Assembly: GCA_964487255.1 (NCBI GenBank)
Contig: CAZAQV010000007.1
Location: 176,122 to 240,121, forward strand
Source of the DNA: CAZAQV01 sp964487255
GTDB lineage: Bacteria; Myxococcota_A; Polyangia; Polyangiales; CAZAQV01
Reading direction: 5' to 3'
DNA: 64,000 bases
In this document: piece by piece, positions 34,476-48,020 of the stretch
How the letters are laid out: every line of letters starts with the position of its first letter
Numbering within the stretch: position 1 is the first letter of the stretch
Translations under genes and position numbers: made by a program
Notes under the pieces: generated by a model
What the model saw: only the letters and a program-made list of their open reading frames with translations
Database searches by the model: none
Told to the model about the DNA's origin: nothing

Positions 34476-35675
34476 TCAGGTCGGCAGCGTGCGCACGACC
34501 CATGCGCGGTGGGTGACGAAGGCGAGTACGCCGCAGACCGCCATGACGGCCGCCATCGGGAGAGCCGATCCGTCGTGCAGACTCCCGACCGCAGCGCCCG
34601 CAATCGTCGCGGCCGTAAACTGCACCGCCCCCATTAGCGCGGAGGCGCTGCCGGCCCGCTCCCCGTGTGCGGCCAGAGCCCCGGCGAGAGCGTTGGGCTG
34701 GGTGCAGCCCAGACTGGCCACGAACACGAAGTTCGGTAGCAGAATTCCGACCAGACCGCCGAGCTCGAACGCGGCCACCAGCGCGAGCGCGCAACCCGCA
34801 AGCGCAGTCACCAGCACCACGATCGTCAAAATATCGTCCGAATCGCGGCGCCGAAGCCAACGATGATTGAGCTGCGAGGCGCTGATAAGACCGGCTGCGT
34901 TGGCGCCAAAGATCCAACCGTACGTCGTTTCCGACACTGAAAAAAGTTCGATAAACACAAAGGGTGAAGCTGCAATATAGGAGAACATCCCGGCGTACGA
35001 GAACGAGGCGCTCAGCGCGTAACCCAAAAACCGGCTGTCTTTGAGCAGCACGCGATAGTTCCGCAACACACGCCGCAAACGCCCGGCGGGTTGCACGCGA
35101 CTCACGGTTTCGGGCAATACGGCGGCGGCAGCGAAGAGGCAAAGCATACCGTAGAAGGCGAGAGCCCCAAAGATCGACTGCCAACCAAAGACCAGAAGCA
35201 GTTGCCCACCCACAAGCGGTGCCAAGATGGGCGCCAGGCCCATGATCAACATCAACGTCGAGTACACACGGGCGGTCACCTGCGGTTCGAAGAGGTCACG
35301 CACCATAGCCCTGGCGATTACCATGCCCGCACAGCCACCTAGTCCTTGCAAGAACCGTAAGACGATCAACACTTCGATGCTCGGCGCCCACACGCAACCG
35401 AAGGACGCGAGCGAGAAAAAAAGCAGTCCGACCAAGAGCGGCCGCTTGCGCCCGACGATGTCGGTCAGCGTGCCATAAAAGAGTTGGCCCAAGGTCAGCC
35501 CGACGAAGAACGCCGGCAGCGTAAACTGCACCATGCCCGCACTCGTCGACAGCTCACGCGCAAGCGTCGGCAGAGCGGGCAGATACATATCGACCGCCAT
35601 GGGGCCGATCGCCGTGAGACCACCGAGCACGATGACGATCCGCCAAGGTGTTGCGGGCAGTGCTGAGCTCGACAC
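34476..35675 (-). CDS. MFS drug efflux transporter, Bcr/CflA type
   Basis: This 399-residue protein has about 12 membrane helices. The start AIGPMAVDMYLPALPTLAREL and the motif GQLFYGTLTDIVGRKRPLLVG (MFS motif A) are typical of Bcr/CflA-family exporters. GGCAGMVIARAMVRDLF matches helix 4 of the same group. The substrate is unknown. It converges on the RamB-like gene with 12 bases between them. A GGAGCC/GGCTCC hairpin lies about 50 bases before its start codon. Confidence 0.9.
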   Translation of the reverse strand: MSSSALPATPWRIVIVLGGLTAIGPMAVDMYLPALPTLARELSTSAGMVQFTLPAFFVGLTLGQLFYGTLTDIVGRKRPLLVGLLFFSLASFGCVWAPSIEVLIVLRFLQGLGGCAGMVIARAMVRDLFEPQVTARVYSTLMLIMGLAPILAPLVGGQLLLVFGWQSIFGALAFYGMLCLFAAAAVLPETVSRVQPAGRLRRVLRNYRVLLKDSRFLGYALSASFSYAGMFSYIAASPFVFIELFSVSETTYGWIFGANAAGLISASQLNHRWLRRRDSDDILTIVVLVTALAGCALALVAAFELGGLVGILLPNFVFVASLGCTQPNALAGALAAHGERAGSASALMGAVQFTAATIAGAAVGSLHDGSALPMAAVMAVCGVLAFVTHRAWVVRTLPT

Positions 35676-36083
35676 GCCGACCTTCTACGACGGGAACGCG
35701 CGTCTTGCGACCACTCATCACAAGGCGGAGCCATTGAGGCTCCGGTTGCTGTGGCCAGAACACGATTTGCGCTCATTTGGAGGCTAAAACCCAATGAAGT
35801 CCTATCGCTCAGCGCGCGCACGCAACTTGCAGAATCGATGGGGTGCAGGGGCACGCATGATCATTTTTGACCGTCAATTCAGAGGTTTTTTCATCTACGC
35901 AGGCGCACTCACCGTCGCTTTGCTCCAAACCTTCGTTGTCCCTTAGTCGATACGCGACAAGGGCTCCGCTACCAGACCACATCCTCGCCACACTGTGACA
36001 GATCGTGGCGCTTTTCGCGCTGCGTCAACCTTTGCGTGGGCAGGTCGAGGTCGGCATGCGCATTGCAGCTTTATACGAATGTC
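35676..36083. other. intergenic stretch without a convincing gene
   Basis: About 400 bases separate the transporter and the hemerythrin-like gene. They hold a hairpin GGAGCC/GGCTCC at 35727-35743 with loop ATTGA. A short minus-strand open frame at 35809-35991 (with CACVDEKTS and CPCTP) has no start support. I see nothing else. Confidence 0.5.
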
Positions 36084-36755
36084 ATGAAGATGCTCGCAAA
36101 AACGTTAGGCAAAGTGCGTCAGCTATCGGGACGCTTCGACGGTGATAGCGGAGTCCTCAACACACTCGAAGGGGAGCACGCAGAAGCTCTGCACTTGCTC
36201 GATGCATGCCTAGGGGCGACGGCCACGCAGCGCCCGAACTTGTACGCAGAGTTGCGCAATGGGATCGTCACGCAGATCAAGACAAGGCGGCAGACCCTAC
36301 ACGCTCACATGCACCGCGAGGGCAGGCATTCGGAGGACCTTCGATCGCTCGAGTCCGACATGGACGACCTGCTCGAGCGTCTATCCGAACTCGACCGCGA
36401 CCGCATCCAAGACCACTACTGGGAGACGAACCTGCGTGCCTTTTCGCAGGCGTATCACAGCTACGTACTGGCCATGGAAGAGCGCGTGTTGCCCTGGCTC
36501 AAGTCGGCGCTCACAGAGCGCAAACTCAAGCAGATCGATCGCGCTTATCGAGAAACAAAGCGCACCATCTATCTCTACGACTATCCGCATGATGCGCGCG
36601 CGCGACGCAAGTCGTTCCGAGTCGGCATTCGCCGTCCTGGCTTTAGACGCGAGCATCGCCCGTTTAGTGAACACCCGGCACTCGCGCTGCTGCTCATCCC
36701 CTACGCGATCGGTCCCTGGATTGCAGTCGCCGTGACCTACTTCTTAAAGAGCTAG
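36084..36755 (+). CDS. hemerythrin-like HHE-domain membrane protein
   Basis: This protein has 223 residues from the ATG at 36084; an upstream in-frame ATG at 36036 looks like leader sequence. LEGEHAEALHLLD, the helix with LHAHMHREGRH, and NLRAFSQAYHSYVLAMEERVLP give the His/Glu pattern of a four-helix hemerythrin HHE domain, which binds a di-iron centre and senses or stores oxygen or NO. A basic segment and a terminal membrane helix (LALLLIPYAIGPWIAVAVTYF) follow. Its stop codon overlaps the stop of the convergent gene. Confidence 0.7.
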   Translation: MKMLAKTLGKVRQLSGRFDGDSGVLNTLEGEHAEALHLLDACLGATATQRPNLYAELRNGIVTQIKTRRQTLHAHMHREGRHSEDLRSLESDMDDLLERLSELDRDRIQDHYWETNLRAFSQAYHSYVLAMEERVLPWLKSALTERKLKQIDRAYRETKRTIYLYDYPHDARARRKSFRVGIRRPGFRREHRPFSEHPALALLLIPYAIGPWIAVAVTYFLKS

Positions 36756-37540
36756 CCACGCGTGACGCAGCGATGCTGCCGCAACCAATCGCTTGCAAAG
36801 TCGAGCAAGGAGTTCGAGTCCAGTAACTTTGCGCCCGCTGCGCCGACTCGCCCCTCATGATGGCGACCAAGTTGCTCGTAGGCGGCACCGCATGCCTCAA
36901 AATCGTCAGTGCTGTAGGCGCGGATTTTGTATTCGAGCCAGACGCGCGCGCCGTTTTTCCAAACCGCCGAACCTTCATCAACTCCTTCGGCCTCCAAGCC
37001 ACTTCGATGTTCGGCGAGGTGTAGCATCGTGCACTTGTCGTAACCCACACCAAGCAGCAACACGCTGCCATCGAGGTACGCGATACGCGCGAGCGGGCTC
37101 TGTTCGCCGAACATGTCTTCGAGGGGCACCTCGGCCGTGATTTCCCTGGCGTGCTTGCCAAACGCGCAAAACGAACCGACGGGGTGCCGACTTCGGACCA
37201 CTCCCGGCCATACCCTGAACGTTTCAGCGACCACGCCCATCTTGTGCGAAGGCGTGCGGTCGCTGCGAAAGGCTGGAAGATCGTGACGAACGCGCTCCCA
37301 ATCCGCGGGAGGAAGAGGGGGATTCTGCCAATTCCCCGGCTCGGTGTTGTTCGGCGTATGGCTCGGCATCACAAGCGTCCCATGTGGACCGAGGCTTTCG
37401 AGCAGCGCTTCGATGAGCGCTTGTGGTCCGCCCGCGACGTGACCCAACTGCCGAAACGCCGTGTGCACGAGCAAGACGCTCCCCGCCCTAACCCCAAGGA
37501 TGGTCAACTGCTCGTGGACTTGCGAACGCGTCACCACCAT
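36752..37540 (-). CDS. AAC(3)-family aminoglycoside N-acetyltransferase-like protein
   Basis: This 262-residue protein has VLLVHTAFRQLGHVAGGPQALIEAL, TLVMPSHTPNN, SRHPVGSFCAFGKHA, LGVGYDKCTMLHLAEH and ARVWLEYKI. They match the antibiotic N-acetyltransferase (YokD) family, which uses acetyl-CoA. Resistance to aminoglycosides is possible but not proven. Chromosomal members of this family in environmental bacteria often have no known drug substrate. Confidence 0.85.
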   Translation of the reverse strand: MVVTRSQVHEQLTILGVRAGSVLLVHTAFRQLGHVAGGPQALIEALLESLGPHGTLVMPSHTPNNTEPGNWQNPPLPPADWERVRHDLPAFRSDRTPSHKMGVVAETFRVWPGVVRSRHPVGSFCAFGKHAREITAEVPLEDMFGEQSPLARIAYLDGSVLLLGVGYDKCTMLHLAEHRSGLEAEGVDEGSAVWKNGARVWLEYKIRAYSTDDFEACGAAYEQLGRHHEGRVGAAGAKLLDSNSLLDFASDWLRQHRCVTRG

Positions 37541-37727
37541 GCACCCATACTACCCGAGGCCCGCGATGAGTGCTCTTTGCGTGGACCCGCTGTGCTATTT
37601 GCACCGCGGGTTCTAAGCAAAGGCTAACGAAGAGCCATGGGATGAGCGTGCGAAGCCAAAAGATGCTTTTGTGCTAACTGCACAAATGGCTCTGACGCGG
37701 ATCCGCGAAGAACCATGTGTGTCGTAG

Positions 37728-37800
37728 GGTGACTGACGGGGCTTGAACCCGCGACTTCCGGAGCCACAATCCAGCGCTCTACCACTGAGCTACAGCCACC
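37728..37800 (-). tRNA. tRNA-His (anticodon GTG)
   Basis: On the minus strand a complete cloverleaf folds from GTGGCTG to CAGTCAC, with anticodon loop TTGTGGC and T-arm GCGGG/TTCAAGC/CCCGT. The extra 5' G at 37800 pairs with the C discriminator, the hallmark of tRNA-His. CCA is not encoded. Confidence 0.93.
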
Positions 37801-37886
37801 ATTTTGCGAGCACGGAGTGTAGCCATCTAGCTCGGCTTTTCAAGCACAAAGCCGCGCACGTTCCTTTCTTCCAGTCTCACTCCTCC

Positions 37887-37969
37887 CCCGGCTGCCATTG
37901 AGACGGCCGGGACCGCGATGAGAGCGGGGAGACCGAGAATCGTTGTGCTATTCCCCATTGAGACTGGGG
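37887..37969 (-). terminator. two hairpins after pntB
   Basis: CCCGGC/GCCGGG (37887-37911) and CCCCA/TGGGG (37953-37969, loop TTGAGAC) lie beyond the pntB stop on its strand. No T run follows. They may end the pntAB transcript before tRNA-His. Confidence 0.4.
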
Positions 37970-37987
37970 AGCCGCTGGTTGCAGGCA

Positions 37988-39417
<1,430 letters not shown>

Positions 39418-39418
<1 letters not shown>

Positions 39419-40977
39419 TACGAACTACCCTTTCTGAACATCTTGAGCATCCGCTGCGTAACAACAAAGCCGCCGAAGATGTTGATGCTCGCGACGAGGA
39501 CCGCAACCGCACCGAGCAAAGAAGCAAGGTTGACACCCCCCACAGCAGTCTGAAAGAGCCCGCCCACGATGATGATGCCGCTGATCGCGTTGGTCACGCT
39601 CATCAGTGGCGTGTGCAAGGCGTGCGTCACGTTCCAAATGACCTGCCAGCCTACGAAACAAGCCAGCACAAACACCGTAAAGTGTTGAACAAAATCGTCG
39701 GGTGCGACACGGCCCACGAGCAGGATGGTTGCAAACACCAACAGCAATCCAAGCGCACTTCCCCAGGGCCCGCGCTTGGCAACATCGGGTGGCGCCTTCA
39801 CACTCAAGCCTGCCTTCGGTTGGGAGGTGTCGGGCGGCGCCGGCTTGGGCTTGGCCACGAGCGAAGCGGGTGGCGGTGGTGGCTCGAGGCGCTCGCCGCC
39901 AAACACCTGCGTGGCCGCGCGAGCGATTTCGTCGTTCATGTCGAGCTGCAGTTCGCCTTCTTTGACGAAGTCCGAAAAGAAGTGAAGGAGATTGGTCGAG
40001 AAAAACCGACTCGCCGTACTGGCCATGCGACTCGGTAGGTCCGTGTACCCGAGATAATGAACGGCGCCCTCGACATGGTGTTCGCCCGGTCGCGTCAGCG
40101 CGCAGTTGCCACCACGCTCGGCGGCCATATCCACCACGACTGACCCAGGCTTGAGCGCGGAAACCACGTCGCTCGGCAGCAGAATGGGTGCCTTCTTGCC
40201 GGGAATGAGTGCGGTTGTGATAATGATATCGACTTCTTTCGCCTGCTGCTTGAAGAGCGCCATCTCCGCCTCGATGAACTCCTGGCTCATCGTCTTTGCG
40301 TAGCCGCCACCTCCATCACCACTCTCCTCGAGGTCGACCGTCAAAAACTTTGCGCCGAGGCTCTCCACTTGTTCCTTGGTCGCTGGACGCACATCGAAAG
40401 CGCGCACCTCGGCGCCCAGGGCTCGCGCTGCACCGATGGCGGCAAGTCCCGCAACACCGGCCCCAATGATGAGCACGCGCGCAGGGGGGTCGGTACCTGC
40501 AGCCGTGACCTGCGCGCCCATGAAACCTTCGTAGACACTCGCGGCTTCAAGCACAGCTCGATAGCCTGCCAAGTTTGCCGTTGAGCTAAGCACGTCCATT
40601 TTTTGTGCGCGCGTCGTGCGCGGGATCTTCTCAAGCGCAACGACGTTGACGCCGCGCTCTGCAAACGCCAAAAGCATAGCTTCATTGTCGGCTGGTTCGA
40701 TGAGCGAAATGAGTGACGCACCCTCGACGAGACGACTCGCCTCTTCCGCGCTTGGCGGCCGAACCTTGACCACCACTGGTGCGTCCCACGCCTCTTGTGC
40801 ATCAACGATACTCGCGCCCGCTTCGCGATACGCGTCATCGGCAAAGCCGGCGCTCTCGCCAGCACCACGCTCAAGCAGTACCTCCACGCCGAGCTTGGTC
40901 AGTTTCGGCAATGTGTGGGGCGTAATTGCGACCCGTTTTTCATCGACGCGTGACTCTTTGACGACTCCCAAGCGCAT
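39418..40977 (-). CDS. pntA: NAD(P) transhydrogenase, alpha subunit (undivided)
   Basis: This is a 519-residue protein. The NAD-binding part has RVLIIGAGVAGLAAIGAARAL, MSQEFIEAEMALFKQQA and VVDMAAERGGNCALTRPGE. A Pro/Ala-rich linker and about three membrane helices complete it. So the PntAA and PntAB parts are fused here, as in E. coli, rather than split as in many other bacteria. It supplies NADPH together with PntB. It is the first gene of the pair, divergent from the TPR gene. Confidence 0.96.
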
Positions 40978-41188
40978 GCGCCGGGACGATACCTCATGCT
41001 ACCCTCAAAAGCATGATCAAACTGGGTTTCAGCCGTCCGCTTGCCAGACGGCACCTGCAGGGACGCTCCCCAGTGACCACAGCGGGGCCCGTGCTCACTT
41101 GGCTCGACCAAGTCTTCCGCGCAACGAACGAGACGCGAATCGTTGCCTTCTCACACCACTCTCCGTACAGGAAGGGCATGACGAACTA

Positions 41189-42022
41189 ATGCGGGCGTTC
41201 GTCGTCAGCATGCTCGCGATTGCTTGGGTGCACTTCACGGTGCCCGTGCAAACGCTCGCACACGACGAACCCCACACGCAGATTCACTTTCTGAGTCAGC
41301 GTATCAAGCGCGAAGGCGCCACGCAGGAGCTCCTGTTTGCCCGCGCGCGGGTCCACATCAAAGCAGAACATTGGCACGCAGCCAGACGAGACTTGCAGCG
41401 CGTGTTGCGCAGGGACCCAAAGAACGTTCACGCGCAAATCGCGCTCGGTGAGTCGCTCCTTCACCTCAAGCAGTTCAAGCGTGCCGAGCGCACCTTTGTC
41501 AATGCACTCGAGCAGGACCCTGCGTCGCGTCGCGGAGCGCTGCTTCTCGCGGAGACCTATCGCGCACAGCACAAGTACGCAGAGGCTGCGGAGCTCATGG
41601 ACACGCTCATCGCGAAACAGCCACGTCCGCCCGCCAACCTCTTCCTTGAGCAAGCTGAGCTTCTCGAACGTGCCGGCAAACACGAGGAAGCGACCGCGAC
41701 CATCGACCGCGGCATCGACAAACACGGGCCGCTCGCAACGCTGCTTGCACGTGGCGTTTCACTGCGAAAGAAAGCGCCACAAAAAGTCATCTACGAGTGG
41801 CTTGCCAAACACCAAGACAGCTCGCAGATGACGCCCGGGCTGCGGCTGGACCTGGCCGAACTGGCCACGCAGCTCGGAAAGCCTGGCCAGGCCAACGCGG
41901 AACTGCAAAAGGTGATGAAGCACCTGTCGTCTTTGCCAGCGGGGCGTCGCAATGCTGACGCCATCCTAGGACTCGAAGCGCGCGTTCGCGAACTCTCGCG
42001 CAAGCTCAACCAGGGCCGTTAG
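41189..42022 (+). CDS. secreted TPR-repeat protein
   Basis: This protein has 277 residues from the ATG at 41189. The frame is open much further upstream, but that part is antisense to pntA. A signal peptide ends near TLAHD. About five or six tetratricopeptide repeats follow (for example HAQIALGESLLHLKQFKRAERTFVNAL, GALLLAETYRAQHKYAEAAEL). TPRs form scaffolds for protein complexes; the partner is unknown. It converges with rpoD, 23 bases away. Confidence 0.82.
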   Translation: MRAFVVSMLAIAWVHFTVPVQTLAHDEPHTQIHFLSQRIKREGATQELLFARARVHIKAEHWHAARRDLQRVLRRDPKNVHAQIALGESLLHLKQFKRAERTFVNALEQDPASRRGALLLAETYRAQHKYAEAAELMDTLIAKQPRPPANLFLEQAELLERAGKHEEATATIDRGIDKHGPLATLLARGVSLRKKAPQKVIYEWLAKHQDSSQMTPGLRLDLAELATQLGKPGQANAELQKVMKHLSSLPAGRRNADAILGLEARVRELSRKLNQGR

Positions 42023-42045
42023 CGCACAGAAATAGTCTGAGCCAT

Positions 42046-44364
<2,319 letters not shown>

Positions 44365-44391
44365 ACTGCTCTTCCTCTGCTCCCGAAGCTG

Positions 44392-46317
44392 CTAATTCGC
44401 TGCTTGCGTAAATGCGCGTCGAAGCTCCTCGCGCTCCTGCGTCAGCTGGCGCGCCAAGGCCTCATTGCCTTGTCGACGGGCTGACTGGATCTGCCGCGCC
44501 AACGCCGGCAGCTTCCACTCGATTGTCTGTTTCCTCAGGCGAGGGACCCCTTCCTCAAGCACTTGCTTGGCGACATCGTCGTCATAGCGCTGAACCGCCA
44601 GACGTTCCGCCAACCAGTTGCCCAGGTCCTCATCGATCTGCTCTCCCAACGCATCCAACAAAGCCATGGCCGATGTACCATCGCTGTCACGTCCTGCCCG
44701 GAAAACTGCGAGCAAGCCGTGGTCAATCTCACCTGTAGCGTCCGCCTCCCCGAGTAGGGACTCAAGTTCGGTCGCCGACGGCGATGAATATAACTGCGGA
44801 TTGTCCAAAAGTGCGCCCACAAGCTCGTGCTTCAAGGTGAGCCTCCCAGCGGAAGGCCGCGGGGGTTTTACACGATTTTTGGGAATTGTGTGCAGGGATC
44901 GGTCATTTTTTTTCTCTTCTCTGTTGACTTTTTTTCCCAAAGCCGCTTTAGCTCCCCGGCGGAGCTGGCTACGAACGGCATTAATGTCTGCAATTCCAAA
45001 CTTTTGTGCGATTCTCTCGACGTAGAGGCGGGCCTCGACGGGGCTGTCGATTTTGCACATCAGACCGCCCAGCTCTTCGATCGCTTGGGCCGTTTCCCGG
45101 GGGTCTCCGGCGTGGGCCGCCGCCGCCTCGTCGATCAGGTACTCGTGGATGCCAGGCGCACTGCGAATCAGTTTTTGCAGCTGATCACCGCCACGCGTTC
45201 GCACAAAACTGTCTGGGTCTTCCCCGCGAGGGAGCGTCACGACCTTGGCGCCAAGACCGGCCGCTTGGAGCATCGGATAGGCTGCGCGCACCGCTTTTTG
45301 ACCCGCTGCGTCCCCGTCGAAGAGCAAGACGACCTCTTCAGCGACCCGCTTGAGACGGTCCGCATGCGCCGCGGTGAACGCCGTACCGAGCGGACAGACC
45401 GCCCAGCCGAGCCCCGCGTGGTGCAGCGCCAACAAGTCGAAGTTGCCTTCGCACACAATGGCGCGCCCCTCGCGGCGAATCATTACGCGCGCCTCATGCA
45501 GGCCAAAGAGCACCTCTCCTTTGGTGTAGAGCGGGCTCTCAGGTGAGTTGATGTACTTGGCACCGGGCTCACGCTGTGGCGCTGGCGGCACGTCACTGAT
45601 GCGCCCCTGACGGCCGGGCTCGTCCGGGACCTCTTTGGTCGCGAGCAAGCGCCCACTAAAGGCGACGATCCGCCCTTGATGGTCGCTGACGGGAAACATC
45701 AGGCGGTGTCGGAAACGGTCATAATAGCCCCGCCCGGAGCGGCGCGGGACGATGAGTCCAAGCGCTTCGGCATCGCCGGGCGACCAACCTTCCTTGCGCA
45801 GCCAGTTGCACAGGCCGTCCCACGCGTCGGGCGCATAGCCGAGGCGGAAGCGCTCCGCGATATCCGCGCTGATGCCGCGCTCATCGAGTTCTTCTTGGGC
45901 GGCCTCGCTCGTCTTGAGCTGCGTGCAGAAAAAACCTGCGGTCGCGTCCATCAGCGCGACCAGGCGCTCCTCTTTGGCCCGACGTTGGCGATAGGCCGAG
46001 TCCGCTTTGCGGTCGTACTCCGGTATCTCAACACCCGCGCGCTCGGCCAGCGTTCGCACCGCTTCAACAAAGTCCAGCCCTTCGAGCTCTTTGACAAAGC
46101 GGATGGCGTCGCCCGAGGCTTTGCAGCCAAAGCAATGATAAAACTGCCGCTGGGGGTGCACGTAAAACGATGGCGACTTTTCGGAGTGAAAGGGACACAG
46201 CCCCTTGAAGCTTGCACCAACACGCTTGAGGCGAACGTAATTCTCGACCAAAGCTTTGAGGTCGGTACGCTCTCGAACCTCCGCGATTTTTTCCTGCGGA
46301 ATCAAAAGATTTAGCAC
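44392..46317 (-). CDS. dnaG: DNA primase
   Basis: This is a 641-residue primase. The CHC2 zinc domain (CPFHSEKSPSFYVH with HCFGC), the Toprim core (VCEGNFDLLALHHAG and LFDGDAAGQKA) and a helicase-binding C-terminal part are in order. It makes RNA primers at the replication fork with DnaB. With rpoD it forms the old macromolecular-synthesis operon, here without rpsU. A Lys-rich stretch (KKVNREEKKNDRSLHTIPKNR) links Toprim to the C-terminal region. Confidence 0.96.
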   Translation of the reverse strand: MLNLLIPQEKIAEVRERTDLKALVENYVRLKRVGASFKGLCPFHSEKSPSFYVHPQRQFYHCFGCKASGDAIRFVKELEGLDFVEAVRTLAERAGVEIPEYDRKADSAYRQRRAKEERLVALMDATAGFFCTQLKTSEAAQEELDERGISADIAERFRLGYAPDAWDGLCNWLRKEGWSPGDAEALGLIVPRRSGRGYYDRFRHRLMFPVSDHQGRIVAFSGRLLATKEVPDEPGRQGRISDVPPAPQREPGAKYINSPESPLYTKGEVLFGLHEARVMIRREGRAIVCEGNFDLLALHHAGLGWAVCPLGTAFTAAHADRLKRVAEEVVLLFDGDAAGQKAVRAAYPMLQAAGLGAKVVTLPRGEDPDSFVRTRGGDQLQKLIRSAPGIHEYLIDEAAAAHAGDPRETAQAIEELGGLMCKIDSPVEARLYVERIAQKFGIADINAVRSQLRRGAKAALGKKVNREEKKNDRSLHTIPKNRVKPPRPSAGRLTLKHELVGALLDNPQLYSSPSATELESLLGEADATGEIDHGLLAVFRAGRDSDGTSAMALLDALGEQIDEDLGNWLAERLAVQRYDDDVAKQVLEEGVPRLRKQTIEWKLPALARQIQSARRQGNEALARQLTQEREELRRAFTQAAN

Positions 46318-46355
46318 TATAGGTGTGTTCGTCGCACCGTCAATGCGCCGTCGTC

Positions 46356-47090
46356 ATGCTTCGTCACCCGGTAACAGAAGTTTTCATCTACACTGCGATC
46401 GCCGCCGCTGTGACGGCCGCAATCACTGTAATTACGCGGCTTGTCGGATACGGCGCGATCTTCGGTGTAGGTGTTCCACTTACATTCCTGTTGCTGGCGA
46501 TTCACGGCGCGAAGCGAAGTGGCGGAGCGCGGCGACACGGCATCGCGCTTGGTGGCTTGGTGGAGCCGGCTCCCGACGACCGGCGTTCCCTTGCCCGCGT
46601 CCTGGTCGACGGGCTTCCGTCCGCGCTGCGCGAAACTCTGATCGCCATCATCATTGCCGCGGTCATTTTCCCCCCCTTCGTGATCGCGTTCTATATCTGG
46701 AACCAACCCGCACACGGCTTTGTCTGGCGCTGGCCCGAAGGCGACGCCCTGCATTTTTTGGAAAGCGCCGCAACCCACATCTTTGTCGTGGCGCTCACCG
46801 AAGAGGCGTTCTTTCGTGGTTACGTGCAGACGCGTCTGCACGACGCGTGGCCGCCGACATCGAAACTTTGGCGCGCAACGTTTTCATGGCGTGTACTGCT
46901 ACTTCAGTCGGCGCTCTTCGCGATCGTGCACCTCATCGATCAACCGAGCCCGCAGGTGCTGGCCGTCTTTTTTCCCGGCCTACTCTTCGGTTGGATACGC
47001 GCGTGGCGAGGCGGTATCGGTGCGGCCATGGTTTTTCACGGCCTGTGCAACATCCTCTCCGCCATCCTCTACGCCGGCTGGCTGCATTAG
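46356..47090 (+). CDS. CPBP (CAAX-like) intramembrane metalloprotease
   Basis: This protein has 244 residues from ATG; a GTG 11 codons upstream is possible. About seven membrane helices are present. The conserved motifs are TEEAFFRGYVQTRL (EExxxR), SALFAIVHLI and FHGLCNIL, which together form the catalytic Glu/His site of the CPBP family. Members cleave signal or prenylated peptides or act in bacteriocin self-immunity. It is divergent from dnaG by 38 bases. Confidence 0.85.
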   Translation: MLRHPVTEVFIYTAIAAAVTAAITVITRLVGYGAIFGVGVPLTFLLLAIHGAKRSGGARRHGIALGGLVEPAPDDRRSLARVLVDGLPSALRETLIAIIIAAVIFPPFVIAFYIWNQPAHGFVWRWPEGDALHFLESAATHIFVVALTEEAFFRGYVQTRLHDAWPPTSKLWRATFSWRVLLLQSALFAIVHLIDQPSPQVLAVFFPGLLFGWIRAWRGGIGAAMVFHGLCNILSAILYAGWLH

Positions 47091-47092
47091 CC

Positions 47093-47131
47093 CCACGTCT
47101 CAATAGTGGACAGTCCAGAACTGAGATGTGG
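47093..47131. terminator. bidirectional hairpin between convergent genes
   Basis: CCACGTCTCA pairs with TGAGATGTGG over ten positions, with one G-T pair, and an inner TGGAC/GTCCA stem sits in the loop. It fills the gap between the protease gene and the BtuF-like gene and can serve both strands. Confidence 0.6.
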
Positions 47132-47132
47132 C

Positions 47133-47936
47133 TCAGTCGCCGCGTATCAGTACTTGAAGGCGAGCGAGGCCGTCGGTGAGGCAGGCGGGGCCGGGTTGCA
47201 GGATGATCGCGGAGTCGACTTCGTGTACGCGGTTTTCGCGAAGTGCGGTGAGACGTTTCGTCCACGGACGCGCATCCACCGATGCGCGGTCGAAGGCTTT
47301 GCCGCACCACGACGCGAGGTAGACTTCGGGATCGGCCGCCTCGATCTCTTCGAGTGAGACAAAGCGCTCCTTTGCGAGCTTGCCGTGCGACTTGTCCGCG
47401 AACACGTCCTCGCCACCGGCGATGTCGATGAGTTCGCTGACCCAGCGGATGCCGCAAATCATGGGCTCGTCCCACTCTTCAAAATAGACCCGTGGACGGT
47501 AGGCACGTTTGGCAGCTTCACGCTGCGCGGCTTCGATATTTTGCAGGTACGTATCGACCAGCGCGCGGGCGGCATCCGCCTTCTGCACCAAGCTGCCAAC
47601 TGCGAGAACGACCTCCAGGATCTCCTGGATGGAGCGCTGATTAAAGATGAGCACCTGGAGGTTCGCGGCGATGAGTTTTTTGGCCAGCTCGGCCTGGATG
47701 TCCGAGAAACCGATCACGAGGTCCGGTTGCAGGGCGCTGATCTTCTTGACGCTGCCGTCGATGAAGGCCGAGACCACGGGTTTTGTCTCACGCGCTTCGG
47801 GAGGCCGCACGGTGTAGGCGCTAATGCCCACGATCCGTTCCGACTCGCCGAGCGCGTAAAGAATCTCCGTGGGTTCCTCCGTCAAGCACACGATGCGCCG
47901 CGGACCTTTGGGCAGAGTCGGTAACACCCGAGTCAC
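47133..47936 (-). CDS. BtuF-like corrinoid/metal-binding protein
   Basis: This is a 267-residue type III periplasmic-binding fold: RIVCLTEEPTEILYALGESERIVGIS, LQPDLVIGFSDIQAELAKKL, PRVYFEEWDEPMICG and DPEVYLASWCG are typical of cobalamin-binding relatives of BtuF. There is no signal peptide, so it may be cytoplasmic, as in a known subgroup annotated 'cobalamin-binding protein', or exported by an unseen start. No ABC transporter genes are nearby. Confidence 0.8.
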   Translation of the reverse strand: MTRVLPTLPKGPRRIVCLTEEPTEILYALGESERIVGISAYTVRPPEARETKPVVSAFIDGSVKKISALQPDLVIGFSDIQAELAKKLIAANLQVLIFNQRSIQEILEVVLAVGSLVQKADAARALVDTYLQNIEAAQREAAKRAYRPRVYFEEWDEPMICGIRWVSELIDIAGGEDVFADKSHGKLAKERFVSLEEIEAADPEVYLASWCGKAFDRASVDARPWTKRLTALRENRVHEVDSAIILQPGPACLTDGLARLQVLIRGD

Positions 47937-48020
47937 ACCAAAGACTGCCCTGCAGGACGCCGCTCTTCAAGACCCGCGCCCTGGTCGCTTTTGCGCCGAA
48001 ACTTGCTATAGCGCCTGTCA

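Noticed and set aside
35809..35991. Sixty-residue minus-strand frame with Cys motifs
   Set aside because: No ribosome site, no signal peptide and no partner. It could be a gene remnant but cannot be supported.
40616..41188. Upstream extension of the TPR protein
   Set aside because: It is antisense to pntA, low in complexity, and lies before a good signal peptide at 41189.
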